Shown here in pieces: positions 34,948 through 44,329 of a DNA stretch of 64,000 bases (position 1 is its first letter; the number at the start of each line of letters is the position of its first letter). Both the position numbers and the translations under genes were made by a program. Below the pieces are notes generated by a model. That model worked only from the letters and a program-made list of their open reading frames with translations. It had not been told where the DNA came from and did not search any database. Location: the NCBI RefSeq assembly GCF_025602895.1, contig NW_026516243.1, forward strand, positions 310,001 to 374,000, given 5' to 3'. This DNA comes from Polychytrium aggregatum (Eukaryota > Chytridiomycota > Chytridiomycetes > Polychytriales).

Positions 34948-36339
34948 TCAGAATACCCGATGACGGCGCATCATGCTGTCTCGGACTCTTGACCACAGTG
35001 TCCGCAAAATGGAAATGGAATGCCCTGTTTTTACAGTTGATACTTGCTTTCTTTGGGTGCATATGTGCACATGTCCATGGTCCAGCATGGATCATTTCCT
35101 TGGCCATCCAGCTGCAAGAACACCAGCTGACCTGGCCGCATGGCGTGGATCTGCGATAACAGCGCAACATCATCTTCGTGCACACGCTGGCAATGGTGCC
35201 CGAGTTGAGGTCTCCCTGATGAGACCGGTGTATTGACCATGGCCAGTTGAACATGGACTCTCCAAGCACTTGATACCAAAGCGGAAACATGAGTGTCGCA
35301 AGCGATACACACAGCCACTGCAGAAACAGAACGGAACAGAGCCGGTTGAGAGCCAGTCCCGATCCCATCGCAGCCACCACGACCTCGAGTCCAACGATCC
35401 ACAGGGCGCATGGTCTCGACCACAGATTGATGGCCGACTCGGTTGACAATCGAAGTGCTGTTGTTGACTTGAGAGTGCAATCTTCAATACACCCGCTCGA
35501 TCTCCTGCAAACGATCGACTGACACACCGAGATCATGTTCCGCGAGGCATTGCCATCTTGACGGAAGTGTGGAGCATTCGCTCTACTTGCTGGACAGACT
35601 CACATGGCGAGGCCCTCAACATTGATGTCGATATTGAGAGAGTCGGGGCAGGCGAGTCGGTTCGGTACATATCCCTTCCCCTGTTTCCAGGATGCATTCC
35701 CAAAGGCAATCACCACTACGGTCTCCTTTGGTGCCTGGTCGATGACTCGCTTGCACATCTCGTGGACAGTGCGCTGTCGCTTGCTGTGGAGATCGAGTCG
35801 CCTGAATCGCCGTCGCCGGGTCAGGCTGAAGTACAGCTGTTTCTCCAGCATGTCTCCATCGAACACATGGCGATTGTATTGCAGGAAGGAAGCCACCCCG
35901 GGGATCTTGGGACTTGGTGTGGTGCTCATCCATTCCTGCAGACCAAATGCCCACATTGGCGTCCTTGATTCAATGCCAGAAGCACATCATGCAAGTGATC
36001 CATTTGTGTCCATCTGGTCATTGAATGCAAGCGATGGCTCTCAGTGCAGCGATGCGGAAACCAATGGTGGTGTGTTTGACCATGAATGCGATGAGTGGGT
36101 GGGTGTATTCAGGTTAAAAACGGGGGTGTCCCATTTCATTTTGGAAACGCTGTATCAGCATCTGAGGTTCGATGAGAAGTGGGGTGTGGTTTGCACTTTG
36201 CAGACCCGCCTCTGTGGTCCGGCATCTCCGAGTTTGCTCCCTGTGCTCGGAAGAACATATCGTCTGATTAATCGGACGAAATCAACGCGAGGCTCTATGA
36301 GAATCGACTAGTCCCGTTTCGACGGGTATTCTCATATCC
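34948..36339. other. Gene-poor start of the accessory island
   Basis: Contains the Fanzor-like fragment on the minus strand. Between 34950 and 35540 a minus-strand frame has two hydrophobic stretches, but I could not link it to a family or a convincing exon structure. Base composition is less GC-rich than the flanking housekeeping genes. Confidence 0.5.
35600..35956 (-). pseudogene. Possible Fanzor (eukaryotic TnpB-like) nuclease fragment
   Basis: A 118-codon open frame reads RRRRFRRLDLHSKRQRTVHE, then MCKRVIDQAPKETVVVIAFG and NASWKQGKGYVPN. The arrangement of a basic helix (SKRQRTVHEMCKRV), a hydrophobic strand (ETVVVIAFG) and a G-x-G turn resembles the region around the RuvC-II site and the FGD/FGN strand of Fanzor1/TnpB-type OrfB proteins, which are abundant in chytrids. 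The zinc-ribbon (RTSxxC...C) and the other RuvC acidic motifs are not found downstream in any frame; the frame stops at 35600. It is a partial or decayed copy at best. The family call rests on my recognition of a short block and needs an HMM search. Confidence 0.4.
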
Positions 36340-36480
36340 CTTCCAGGCGAATGTGCAGGTTTGGGGCAAAGTACGACTGACTCTGCAAGCATCTGGTGGC
36401 CATGTGCCTGGAGCATGGGTGTGCTGTAGATCGAGACAGCAAAGTAGCCGTCGTTATCTTCAAAGAACTCGCCAAAATAA
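36340..36480 (+). pseudogene. Sel1-repeat gene fragment with nonsense mutation
   Basis: Translated, it reads CRFGAKYD-stop-LCKHLVAMCLEHG, then AVDRDSKVAVVIFKELAKI. It aligns with CQFGSDRDWLCRHLEAVCLF and GVAEDQKKAAVIFEQLAND in the intact gene at 39452; the conserved Trp codon TGG has become TGA. A relic of a duplicated Sel1-repeat gene. Confidence 0.65.
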
Positions 36481-36696
36481 GGCCACAGCGACAGCCAGTA
36501 CCGGCTCGCTCGATGCCACCAGCATGTACGTGGCGTAGTCTACTGCAGAGTAGACTTGGATGGCGAAGGCGATGGCCATTACTGCTTTGGAGGCGCTGAT
36601 CTGCTGGGTGTGAAAACCTTCATTCCATCGATGATGCGATTTCTGGTACGAGGGGAACGAGTATGCAGTCAGAGTGTACCTCGAGCGCATTCGTGA

Positions 36697-37740
36697 ATGA
36701 ATAAAACGACTCAATCGCACCATACCCATGTGTCGCTGTCTGAGTCTGTGTGTGGCAGTGCAGCTTGCTCGAGTGCAGAATGTGTGAGTCGCTTGAATCG
36801 AACATTGCCACAGAGAGATGAAAAGAAGTCACCGACTGTCCCAGGAATCATGGATACAATGCTGACGAGTGATACTGGAGCGGCGCAGGGCGGGAGTGAA
36901 GGAGCGACCTTCTCTAGGAAACGCTCACCCATGACACCAGTGAGGATCTTTGGGGGGGGATGCAAAAACCCCACGTCTCGCATGGATTCAAAGCCGAGAC
37001 CCAGGGCATTGCCACACGTAATAATCAAAACCAGTGTTCAAGCACTCAAGTCAGCCCGATCGACTGGAATGCCACCAAGGACGTCTTATTACTTCGACTA
37101 TGAAAGCGATGATGTCGACTCATGGGAATGCCGAATGCGGTGTGAACGCTGCGTGGTCACCAAGATCGATGGTCGACGCTGCACCCGCACGACCTGTATT
37201 GGGGTCAAGTATTGCTACTCCCATCTGGCGACGGTGAAAAACCTGCGCATCGACGACTCCACCATCCCAGGCGCAGGAAAGGGGTTGTTCGCATACAAGC
37301 ATGTGTCCGCGAGTGTGTACGATGACGGTGAGCGCGAAAGACTCGAGAATGCAGTCCTGTTCAAGAGAGGCCAAGTGATCATCGAGTACGATGGGCAGCC
37401 CATCCCTGGCCAAGAAAGACAGAGCCGATACGGAAACACCAACGCCCCATACCTCGTTGAACGCCGAATCGGGCTCAACGCGGGACGATACGAAGACGGT
37501 GCATGTCGGAGAGGAATCGGAACTCTCGCCAACCACTCGGACGACACCAACGATGTCAACGCAAAGCTCGCCCAGGATAGGGGAGTCGGAGTGGTGCTGA
37601 GGGCACTGCGAGACATTCATAATGGAGAAGAGATATTTATTGATTGCGGGAGTGCCTTTGGGCTGGACGAAGAAGATGCCGTGTTTGGTACGAAGCGCAA
37701 GACCAACACACGCGAGCGACTTGCACGAAGCAGGACATGA
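36697..37740 (+). CDS. SET-domain protein with Cys-rich pre-SET module, single exon
   Basis: 347-codon intronless frame. The N-terminal ~125 residues are low-complexity; real translation may begin at the later Met of MPPRTSYYFDYESDD. Then comes a Cys/His cluster (CERCVVTKIDGRRCTRTTCI, YCYSHL) that could bind zinc, followed by a SET core: IPGAGKGLFAYK, a G-x-x-I-x-E-Y-x-G step (GQVIIEYDG), RYGNTNAPYLVER, GIGTLANHSDDTNDVNAKL (the NH of the cofactor pocket) and GEEIFIDCG. SET lysine methyltransferases normally have DYG at the last site, so the catalytic Tyr seems replaced by Cys. Cys cluster plus compact SET resembles proteins of large DNA viruses and of chytrid and oomycete expansions, so acquisition or expansion by mobile DNA is plausible. 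Substrate is unknown. Confidence 0.8.
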   Translation: MNKTTQSHHTHVSLSESVCGSAACSSAECVSRLNRTLPQRDEKKSPTVPGIMDTMLTSDTGAAQGGSEGATFSRKRSPMTPVRIFGGGCKNPTSRMDSKPRPRALPHVIIKTSVQALKSARSTGMPPRTSYYFDYESDDVDSWECRMRCERCVVTKIDGRRCTRTTCIGVKYCYSHLATVKNLRIDDSTIPGAGKGLFAYKHVSASVYDDGERERLENAVLFKRGQVIIEYDGQPIPGQERQSRYGNTNAPYLVERRIGLNAGRYEDGACRRGIGTLANHSDDTNDVNAKLAQDRGVGVVLRALRDIHNGEEIFIDCGSAFGLDEEDAVFGTKRKTNTRERLARSRT

Positions 37741-39451
37741 TTTGGGGGTGTCGGGCCTGGTACTCCATCGTCCTCGACAGGGGATCATCAGTGCGCTCTC
37801 GCTTCTCTCGCAATGGCAGGCAAGTGATTCGAACTCCCCATTGGGCTCATACTGCTGGAGCAGCCTGAGTGTCGTCTTGAGCACCACCATGGGGCAGTCG
37901 CCGTGATCGGTCGTGAGAGCTGGGCTGGTTTTCCTGACCAATGCAAAGTGTGGGTTCATGCCACTCGGGTTGGCGGGTTGCTTCGAAAAGTCAGCCAGGA
38001 AACGAAGTGACCATGCTGCCAACGGCCTTCTTGACGAGACACAGCAGATCCTCCTTGCCGTCGAGTTACTTGTCTCCTAGCCAGAACAAGACGAATATCT
38101 GGGTGCATGAGGCAAAGATCAAGCACAGGCCAGGAAATCCAGCAGGTACTCGAGGACATCCATTACACCCCACATTCCCGGACAAGAAGCACACCACTTT
38201 CACTGTGGATGCACAATCGGTATAGTCGTCCAAATACTCTAGCGAGAATGCAAAGGGAAGAGTGGAGGCAAATCTATCACCAGCACGAGCGGGACGGGTC
38301 TGCATGGTCATCAAGTCGAGCACGGTGCCATCGTTGAATACCACTGAGTTAGTGGCACTGTTGATCTTCTGCTGCAACCAGGCACTCTTGTGGGAAGGTG
38401 TGATCATTTGTCTCCACTCATCTGCATGTGTCTTGACGAATCTGCGATACAACGTTGGAGCCAGCATCATCCCCGCACTGCACACCTCGGCAACATGGGG
38501 GAGCAACTCCAGGCGATCGCGATAGACTGCCAAGGCAGAATGACCAATGCTCTGGAAGGAACCGCTGGGATCGACAAAGATGGCCTTGAATGCCTTGAGA
38601 TGCGGGGCGATACGCCAAACTCCATTGGAGTCGCAGACCAGGCACGCTTCTCATCGAGCCCAAAGAGGAGGAGACTTGATCATTGTCCAGCACAACCATG
38701 AAGATACCCTCTCGCATCGCATCTTCCATCGCATATCGCAATGAAAGCCTCCTTCATTTGGGGCCTGGGTCGGGGAAGCACCAAAGGGGACACCATCGCT
38801 ATCGGCGCGGGCCCACAGCGCAATGAGGCGATCAGACCCGGAGGACATGTTGAGGATGTGGGATGGGTTGGATCTCTGAGCACTGGTGGAGAGAGAGAAT
38901 GAGATCTGGCCAGGGCATTCGAGGATGTTGCCGCGCCATGATCGATCAGCCCGAACGGCCATGAAAGTCGCAGTTTCGAATGTTCAATCGGGGTAAAATC
39001 ATGATGAACAGCCCGAAACATTCCATATGGACAGCCGAGAACAGCCGGGGAACAAGCTTCTACAGCCGAGCTCACCAACCACACCAATACCATTGAGAGA
39101 GGATGGATGGCCCGTTACTGGCGACAACACATGGAAAGCGGGTATGGGCTGGATGGGTGATCGAAGAGGAATCGAACCTGCGACCATGGCATATCAATCC
39201 GGCTCCATTGACACTGGCTGGATCCCATTCGAGCCAGCACGAGGAACAAGGTTTGCCCAGCCCGATTTGGCATAGGCTGCGCTCGTATGTTGCGCACCTG
39301 ACACCTGTGTCTCCCACATGATACCAGGTGGCGCGGCCAGTGCTTTGCTTCGCTTTCTTTTGCCGGCGTCTGACTTGCTTTTCCAAAAATTCCATCGTCG
39401 TCTCCTGTCCATCTCCAACATCCACTTGCCTCCAATCCTGTCTCCGTCAAC
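37741..39451. other. Spacer with decayed-looking open frames
   Basis: Between the SET and Sel1-repeat genes. One long minus-strand frame (38066-38664) is described separately. A minus-strand stretch at 37720-38022 is also open and protein-like but unassigned. A tRNA-like piece near 39150-39230 was rejected. Confidence 0.5.
38066..38664 (-). other. Unassigned open frame of about 199 codons
   Basis: Open from an in-frame TGA just above 38664 to a stop at 38066, without an ATG for the first third. The sequence is protein-like: CLVCDSNGVWRIAPHLKAFK, FVDPSGSFQSIGHSALAVYR, RRFVKTHADEWRQM and NSVVFNDGTVLDL. A protein-like stretch in another frame (FMVVLDNDQVSSS) directly upstream suggests one frame shift. 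It is probably an exon or relic of a gene I cannot name, in the accessory island. Confidence 0.35.
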
Positions 39452-41050
39452 ATGGCCAGCATGATCGAGTCTGCTTCAAACACGGCATCATCTGCCACTC
39501 AGCAATCACAAGCTGAAGCCAGAACAACCTCGTCGATGCCCGATATCGCCCAGTACTCACTGGAACACAACCCAGATATCTTTACAATCGTCTGTTGCAA
39601 CGACAGCTTTCAGCTCGCCCTTGATTTGAACACAATCAAGACCCTGCTCCGAGTGTGTAGGCATGCCCGACCCCTCCTGAGCTCCAAGCTGCCTCGCTTC
39701 CATAGCTGGTGTCAGAAGGCAGAACTGTGCAATCCAGACGGACAGCTATGGATCGGACTCACACCGAGCGACCAGATTGCCCTCTCCCTACACTGCAAGA
39801 ATCCAGACTCAGCTGACCGGTCCTGGCTTGAAGATCAAGCCGATAAGGGCAATGCCGCTGCTTCCTATTTCCTGGCAAGGATCCTCCAAGTCGATCTCGA
39901 CCAATGGAGAGTGAAATGGCCCAAGCGGCGAACCATCAAGCCGGAAATCTTCCAACACTTGCTGAATGCAGCCAAAACCAACCATTCAATGGCCCAGTCC
40001 CGCCTGGCCGAGTTTTATCACGATGAAAATTTCTACCATCCCGTTCTCTGTATCGACTCGGCCCAGGCCCACGTCCAAGCTTTCGAGTTATATAGAAATC
40101 TTGCAGTGTGCGGAATCACCCAGGTTCAACTTGCTCTAGGTCGATGCTACGAGAATGGCGACGGTGTCGATCAAGATTACAACACAGCCATCGAGTGGTA
40201 CTCCAAGGCCGCAGATCAAGGCAGTGAAGACGGCCGTCTCCATATCGTGTTCCTCCAGGCCTGGTTCTCGTTCATCGGTCATAGTGTCGAACAGAGCGAC
40301 GCCGACGCCTTCAACTACTGGCAGGAAGTCAGCACCAAGTCCACCGATCCAGTCATCAAACCCATCGCAACGCACATGGTCGGATGGATGCACTACCTCG
40401 GCCGAGGCAGCCAGCGTGACCAGCTGAAGGGAATCACGATCATCCGCAAGAACGAATCGGATGAGTTCAACCTTGGAGAGAACGAGTGCCTTGCTGCTTG
40501 GGGGATGACCCCTTGCCACTCGCCAGCTACTGGAAAGTTCTTCGAGTTGTGCCAGTTTGGATCGGATCGTGACTGGCTGTGCAGACATCTCGAGGCTGTG
40601 TGTCTGTTCCATGGATTCGGAGTCGCTGAAGACCAGAAGAAGGCGGCGGTCATCTTTGAGCAACTCGCCAACGACGACCACAGTGACAGTCAGTTATGGA
40701 TTGGAGCGTGCTATTTGTGTCAAGCGGGAGTATCGGGGGACCACGACAAGGCATTCGAGTGGTATTGCAAGTCAGCCAACCAAGGCAACCCGTACGGGCA
40801 GTGGAAGCTTGGTGAGTCCTACTGCTATGGAAACGGAGTCACCCAGGACTTCACCAAGGCAGTCGAGTGGTATCGCAAGTCGGCCGAGCAGGGCACTCAA
40901 ATGGGACAAGAAGCGCTCGGTCACTGCTATCAAAATGGTTATGGTGTCCACGAGAACATCGACACCGCCGCCTTCTGGTACCGCAAACTCGCTGACCAGG
41001 GTTTCCATTGGGCCATCGACAGCCTCAAGGCACTCGGCAAGTGGCCCTGA
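39452..41050 (+). CDS. Sel1-like repeat protein
   Basis: Single-exon 532-aa protein. The N-terminal ~100 residues hold a helical region (PDIFTIVCCNDSFQLALDLN, TIKTLLRVCRHARPLLSSKL) resembling BTB or F-box-type adaptors of chytrid Sel1 families; this is tentative. The rest is a superhelix of Sel1-like repeats of ~36 residues: LGRCYENGDGVDQDYNTAIE, WYSKAADQG, CYLCQAGVSGDHDKAFEWYC, GESYCYGNGVTQDFTKAVEW, and GHCYQNGYGVHENIDTAAFW. Such proteins act as scaffolds in signalling or ERAD-like complexes; the partner is unknown. A broken paralogue lies at 36340, implying local duplication. A 10-bp array follows about 155 bp downstream. Confidence 0.88.
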   Translation: MASMIESASNTASSATQQSQAEARTTSSMPDIAQYSLEHNPDIFTIVCCNDSFQLALDLNTIKTLLRVCRHARPLLSSKLPRFHSWCQKAELCNPDGQLWIGLTPSDQIALSLHCKNPDSADRSWLEDQADKGNAAASYFLARILQVDLDQWRVKWPKRRTIKPEIFQHLLNAAKTNHSMAQSRLAEFYHDENFYHPVLCIDSAQAHVQAFELYRNLAVCGITQVQLALGRCYENGDGVDQDYNTAIEWYSKAADQGSEDGRLHIVFLQAWFSFIGHSVEQSDADAFNYWQEVSTKSTDPVIKPIATHMVGWMHYLGRGSQRDQLKGITIIRKNESDEFNLGENECLAAWGMTPCHSPATGKFFELCQFGSDRDWLCRHLEAVCLFHGFGVAEDQKKAAVIFEQLANDDHSDSQLWIGACYLCQAGVSGDHDKAFEWYCKSANQGNPYGQWKLGESYCYGNGVTQDFTKAVEWYRKSAEQGTQMGQEALGHCYQNGYGVHENIDTAAFWYRKLADQGFHWAIDSLKALGKWP

Positions 41051-41591
41051 CCCCCCGAGTTCCACTCCCGAACAACAAAATCGCAAGACTGAACATGCAA
41101 GCCAAAACAGCCAGCATACTGCACCCCACACCCATCACAAACACAATTATACCAAAGAGTGGACTTGCAAAGTTGCTCCGATCAATCGCTAAGTGATGTT
41201 GTATTTGACATCCGATACATCCAATACATCCAATACATCCAATACATCCAATACATCCAATACATCCAATACATCCAATACATCCAATACATCCAATACA
41301 TCCAATACATCCAATACATCCAATACATCCAATACATCCAATACATCCAATACATCCAATACATCCAATACATCCAATACATCCAATACATCCAATACAT
41401 CCAATACATCCAATACATCCAATACATCCAATACATCCAATACATCCAATACATCCGATACATCCAATACATCCAATACATCCAATATACAATAGTGCTG
41501 CCCATATCCGTTGCTCATATTGATTGATAGAAGGATCCCATGATTCGACAACAACAACTCGACCGCTACAATCGATACTCGTTCTGCAACC
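41051..41591. other. Spacer dominated by a decamer array
   Basis: Nothing but the tandem array and short flanks, between the Sel1-repeat gene and the LINE. Confidence 0.7.
41206..41488. repeat. 10-bp tandem array (atacatccaa)n, about 28 copies
   Basis: Nearly perfect head-to-tail copies of atacatccaa, with occasional gatacatcc variants near both ends. Because 10 is not a multiple of 3, every frame is open and gives long artificial Tyr-Ile-Gln or Asn-Thr-Ser strings; these are not genes. Possible 5' boundary of the LINE insertion. Confidence 0.97.
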
Positions 41592-43358
41592 ATGGATGGT
41601 GGAATCGAGGATGGTGTCTCCAAGGAGCACACCATCCGAGAGATCCTGAAGAACGAAGGAGTCGACTTCATCGCAATTCAGGAAACGAAACTGGCACCGG
41701 AAGCGCGGAACCCCTTGGCCAAGGTCACAGCCCATGAGGCCCGTCGAACAGACAGCCTGGGCGGTGGACTGGCGCTGGTGTTCAACCCCGAGACAATCGA
41801 TCCCGACGACCTGAACATCGAAGAGACCGACGAGGGAAAGCTGTACACGTGGACCAGGTACGGCACCAGAACATACATCGGAAACTTTTATATCCCCCAC
41901 CCGGTGAAGACCGAAGAGTTTGCGCAAGCGGTACAGTCGATTGAAAAGTATGCGCGGATGCCCAATGCCCAAGTCATCGTGATGGGAGACTTCAACCTGT
42001 CGCTGAGCGACCTCAACGGCGGAAGGGTGATAAACAGAGCCAAGGAGACCGCCCTCACGACCACCCTGCGGAGAGCCAGGATGAAAATCATCCCACCGGC
42101 AGCGATCCCGACCCCAACTCGGATCCGGGGTAACCGAAGATCGACCATCGACTATATCTTTGTGTCGGAAGCGGAAGCCAACAACGACCCGCTCCTCAAG
42201 GTGGACATTGAAGGACAATACCTCATATCCGACCACCGCCTGATCTGGACCACTGTGAAACTCACGAGGAGTGTGTACCCAAAAGCCGACAACTGGCAGT
42301 GGAACCTCAGACTCCTCGAGAACCCGGAGGTCTGGGAAACGTACAAGTGCGCCATTGAGCGAGTCAGCGGCCTAGTCTTAAACGAGATAGAGAGGCTCCT
42401 CCAGCCCATCCACGACGGCACCGAGATACCCATCAGCCAGGCGGAAACACAACTGGCCATGGACCAAGCATGGGAAGTCATCAAGAATGCAATCAACACG
42501 GTGGCAGATAGCGTCCTGGGTCGATATTCGGCCAAGACGGCGACGAGGGTGTTCAAGACCTTCGTTCGGCCCATGCTCGAGTATGGACTGACCCTCGAAG
42601 TGCTCACGAAGCAGCAAGCCGTGATACTCAGACGAGCACAGATGCACTGTCTGACCCGACTCTTCAGAGTGGTGCGGAACACATCCTACGGAGCGATGCA
42701 CCTCGGATGCGGACTCATCACCCTGCCCAACCGCCTCAAGCAGCTGGCCCTCCAGAACCGAGCCGTCTGGGAAGACCGTCTGGACCACAACGACAAGATG
42801 GTCTCGATGGTGTTGAGATATTCCCGCATCCAGCCCAGTCTGATGGATGCATCCCTCGGCTCCCAGTTCTACCTCGACGAGTACTGGCGGCAGCTGATCG
42901 TGCTGAAAGAACAGTGCCAGCCGGACTACCCGATGAAGGAGCTGTTCAGGAACGGTTACTACCAGCTCACAGGACCACCAGTCAAGCTGCAGATTCACAT
43001 CGATGACGCGCAAGGCTTCGACAGGTCAAAGGGACTGACTTCGGCCCGCACCGTGACGACGACCATGTCGGGACTGTGGGCCGAGCGAGGGCCCAAGAGA
43101 GATCGATACTATCACAACATGATGGTAAGATGGACCCTCGGTGCCTTCCCCGGACACCCATATGGCCACTATCGGCTGTGCATCTCCTGCACGAAGAGCC
43201 GAGGAGAGTTTGTCGCGATGTGCCAGACCCATACCCAGAGCTGCGACAACCCAAGTGGCAAGAAAGTGACACCCTGGCTGACCAGGAGAAGCATCTCATT
43301 CAGGATCAAGGGAGTGTCCGGCTGCCAAACTCTCGCTGGCTGTGTGTATCCCCAGTAG
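41592..43358 (+). mobile_element. Non-LTR retrotransposon (LINE) remnant, endonuclease kept, reverse transcriptase missing
   Basis: A 588-codon uninterrupted frame. N-terminal half: an exonuclease-endonuclease-phosphatase domain with the QETKL, MGDFNLSLSDLNG, STIDYIFVSE and ISDHRLIW catalytic blocks of LINE endonucleases, but the first block (N-x-NG) is degenerate. After the linker (about codon 310-318, near 42535) the sequence jumps straight to RVFKTFVRPMLEYGLTL, the post-polymerase thumb region; all reverse-transcriptase motifs including the YxDD box are absent although the frame stays open. The C-terminus (HYRLCISCTKSRGEFVAMCQ...) resembles the Cys-rich tail of such elements. It is therefore an internally deleted, non-autonomous copy; no ORF1 lies upstream. 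The intact frame could make an endonuclease-only protein, which is inference. Confidence 0.85.
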
Positions 43359-44329
43359 CACGGGCTTCCTTTCTCGCTGCTTATCCGAGGGACATCAATC
43401 CTGGCACGGCCTCCCCAGTCACTCCATTCTTGCATCCTGCGATCTGGAACCCCCTGATCTGGAACCCCTGATCTGGTTCTGTGGGTCGTGGTTGGAATGC
43501 GGCTCCGTTGCCAGGGGCAGCCAAGCCACACGCCAGCCCACCACTTAAAATCCGCGCCCGCTTCCCGCAGATGCCTCGTTTCATTGCAGCGAGATCTCCC
43601 TTTCCTGGGCCTCCGCCTGCTTGTGCAAGTGGTAAGTTTGCCTGCCACATTGGCTCTCTCTCTCTCTGGTTTCAACCGAGCCGCTCTGCAGCCAGCTGAT
43701 GACCAAATAATCTGCAATACCGAGGTCATTTTGGCTGTGGCAAGCCGGTCGAGACGGTTGGATATTTGGTTCGCCGCCCTCCCTGCAAAACTGCCCAGTC
43801 GCTATGAAGACTCACCAATACATTACACTTGATCTGATGGCTGACCAGTGTGCAGCGTCTTTTTACTTCCTGGTGTCCCCTGCTAACAGTCACATCCGTC
43901 TCACTCGCTGCTCCTAGGTCCTTGGTATGCAACGATGGAGTGCGCTGAGGTTGAATCGGGCTAGATCGAGCTGGATCGGGCAGGTGGAGGGGAGTGAGGC
44001 TGAGGCGTCGGCATGGTGCGCAAGAGTGAGCCGGAAATCCCTGTTTGAAACATGGCCGGCGGTCTGAATATACACCGATTCATCCATGGCAATGTTCCGA
44101 AGCTTTGGGCCTGGAATCGCAACATCCGGTGACTGGGAGCCAAATGGTCGCTCGTATGATGTGCGAGATCGGTGTTTTCAGGATCGACTTCTTATTCCCA
44201 GACACGGTTGTTGATAAGCGAGTCTCCGTCGACGGCCGATGGTAACGGCGCTTACGGGGTTGGTGGAGGAGAGCTGCTCCATCGCAGCAGACGTTGCCAG
44301 CCCGGAAGCCTTGCTGGCCTGTGCAAGCC
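43359..44329. other. Spacer between LINE remnant and TAD2
   Basis: Roughly 970 bp without a supported gene. May include the LINE 3' UTR and the TAD2 terminator region. Confidence 0.5.

Noticed and set aside
34751-35536. Minus-strand 261-codon frame with hydrophobic stretches.
   Set aside because: It overlaps the end of the plus-strand regulator, has no recognised motif and uneven composition. Not enough to call a gene.
39150-39235. tRNA-like sequence on the minus strand (contains GGTTCGATTCC).
   Set aside because: The T-arm stem does not pair well, and no consistent anticodon stem-loop or acceptor stem could be built. It may be an eroded tRNA-derived element but is not callable.
41206-41488. 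CRISPR-like array or repetitive protein.
   Set aside because: Units are 10 bp with no spacers, and the Tyr-Ile-Gln or Asn-Thr-Ser strings arise in every frame. It is a simple tandem repeat.
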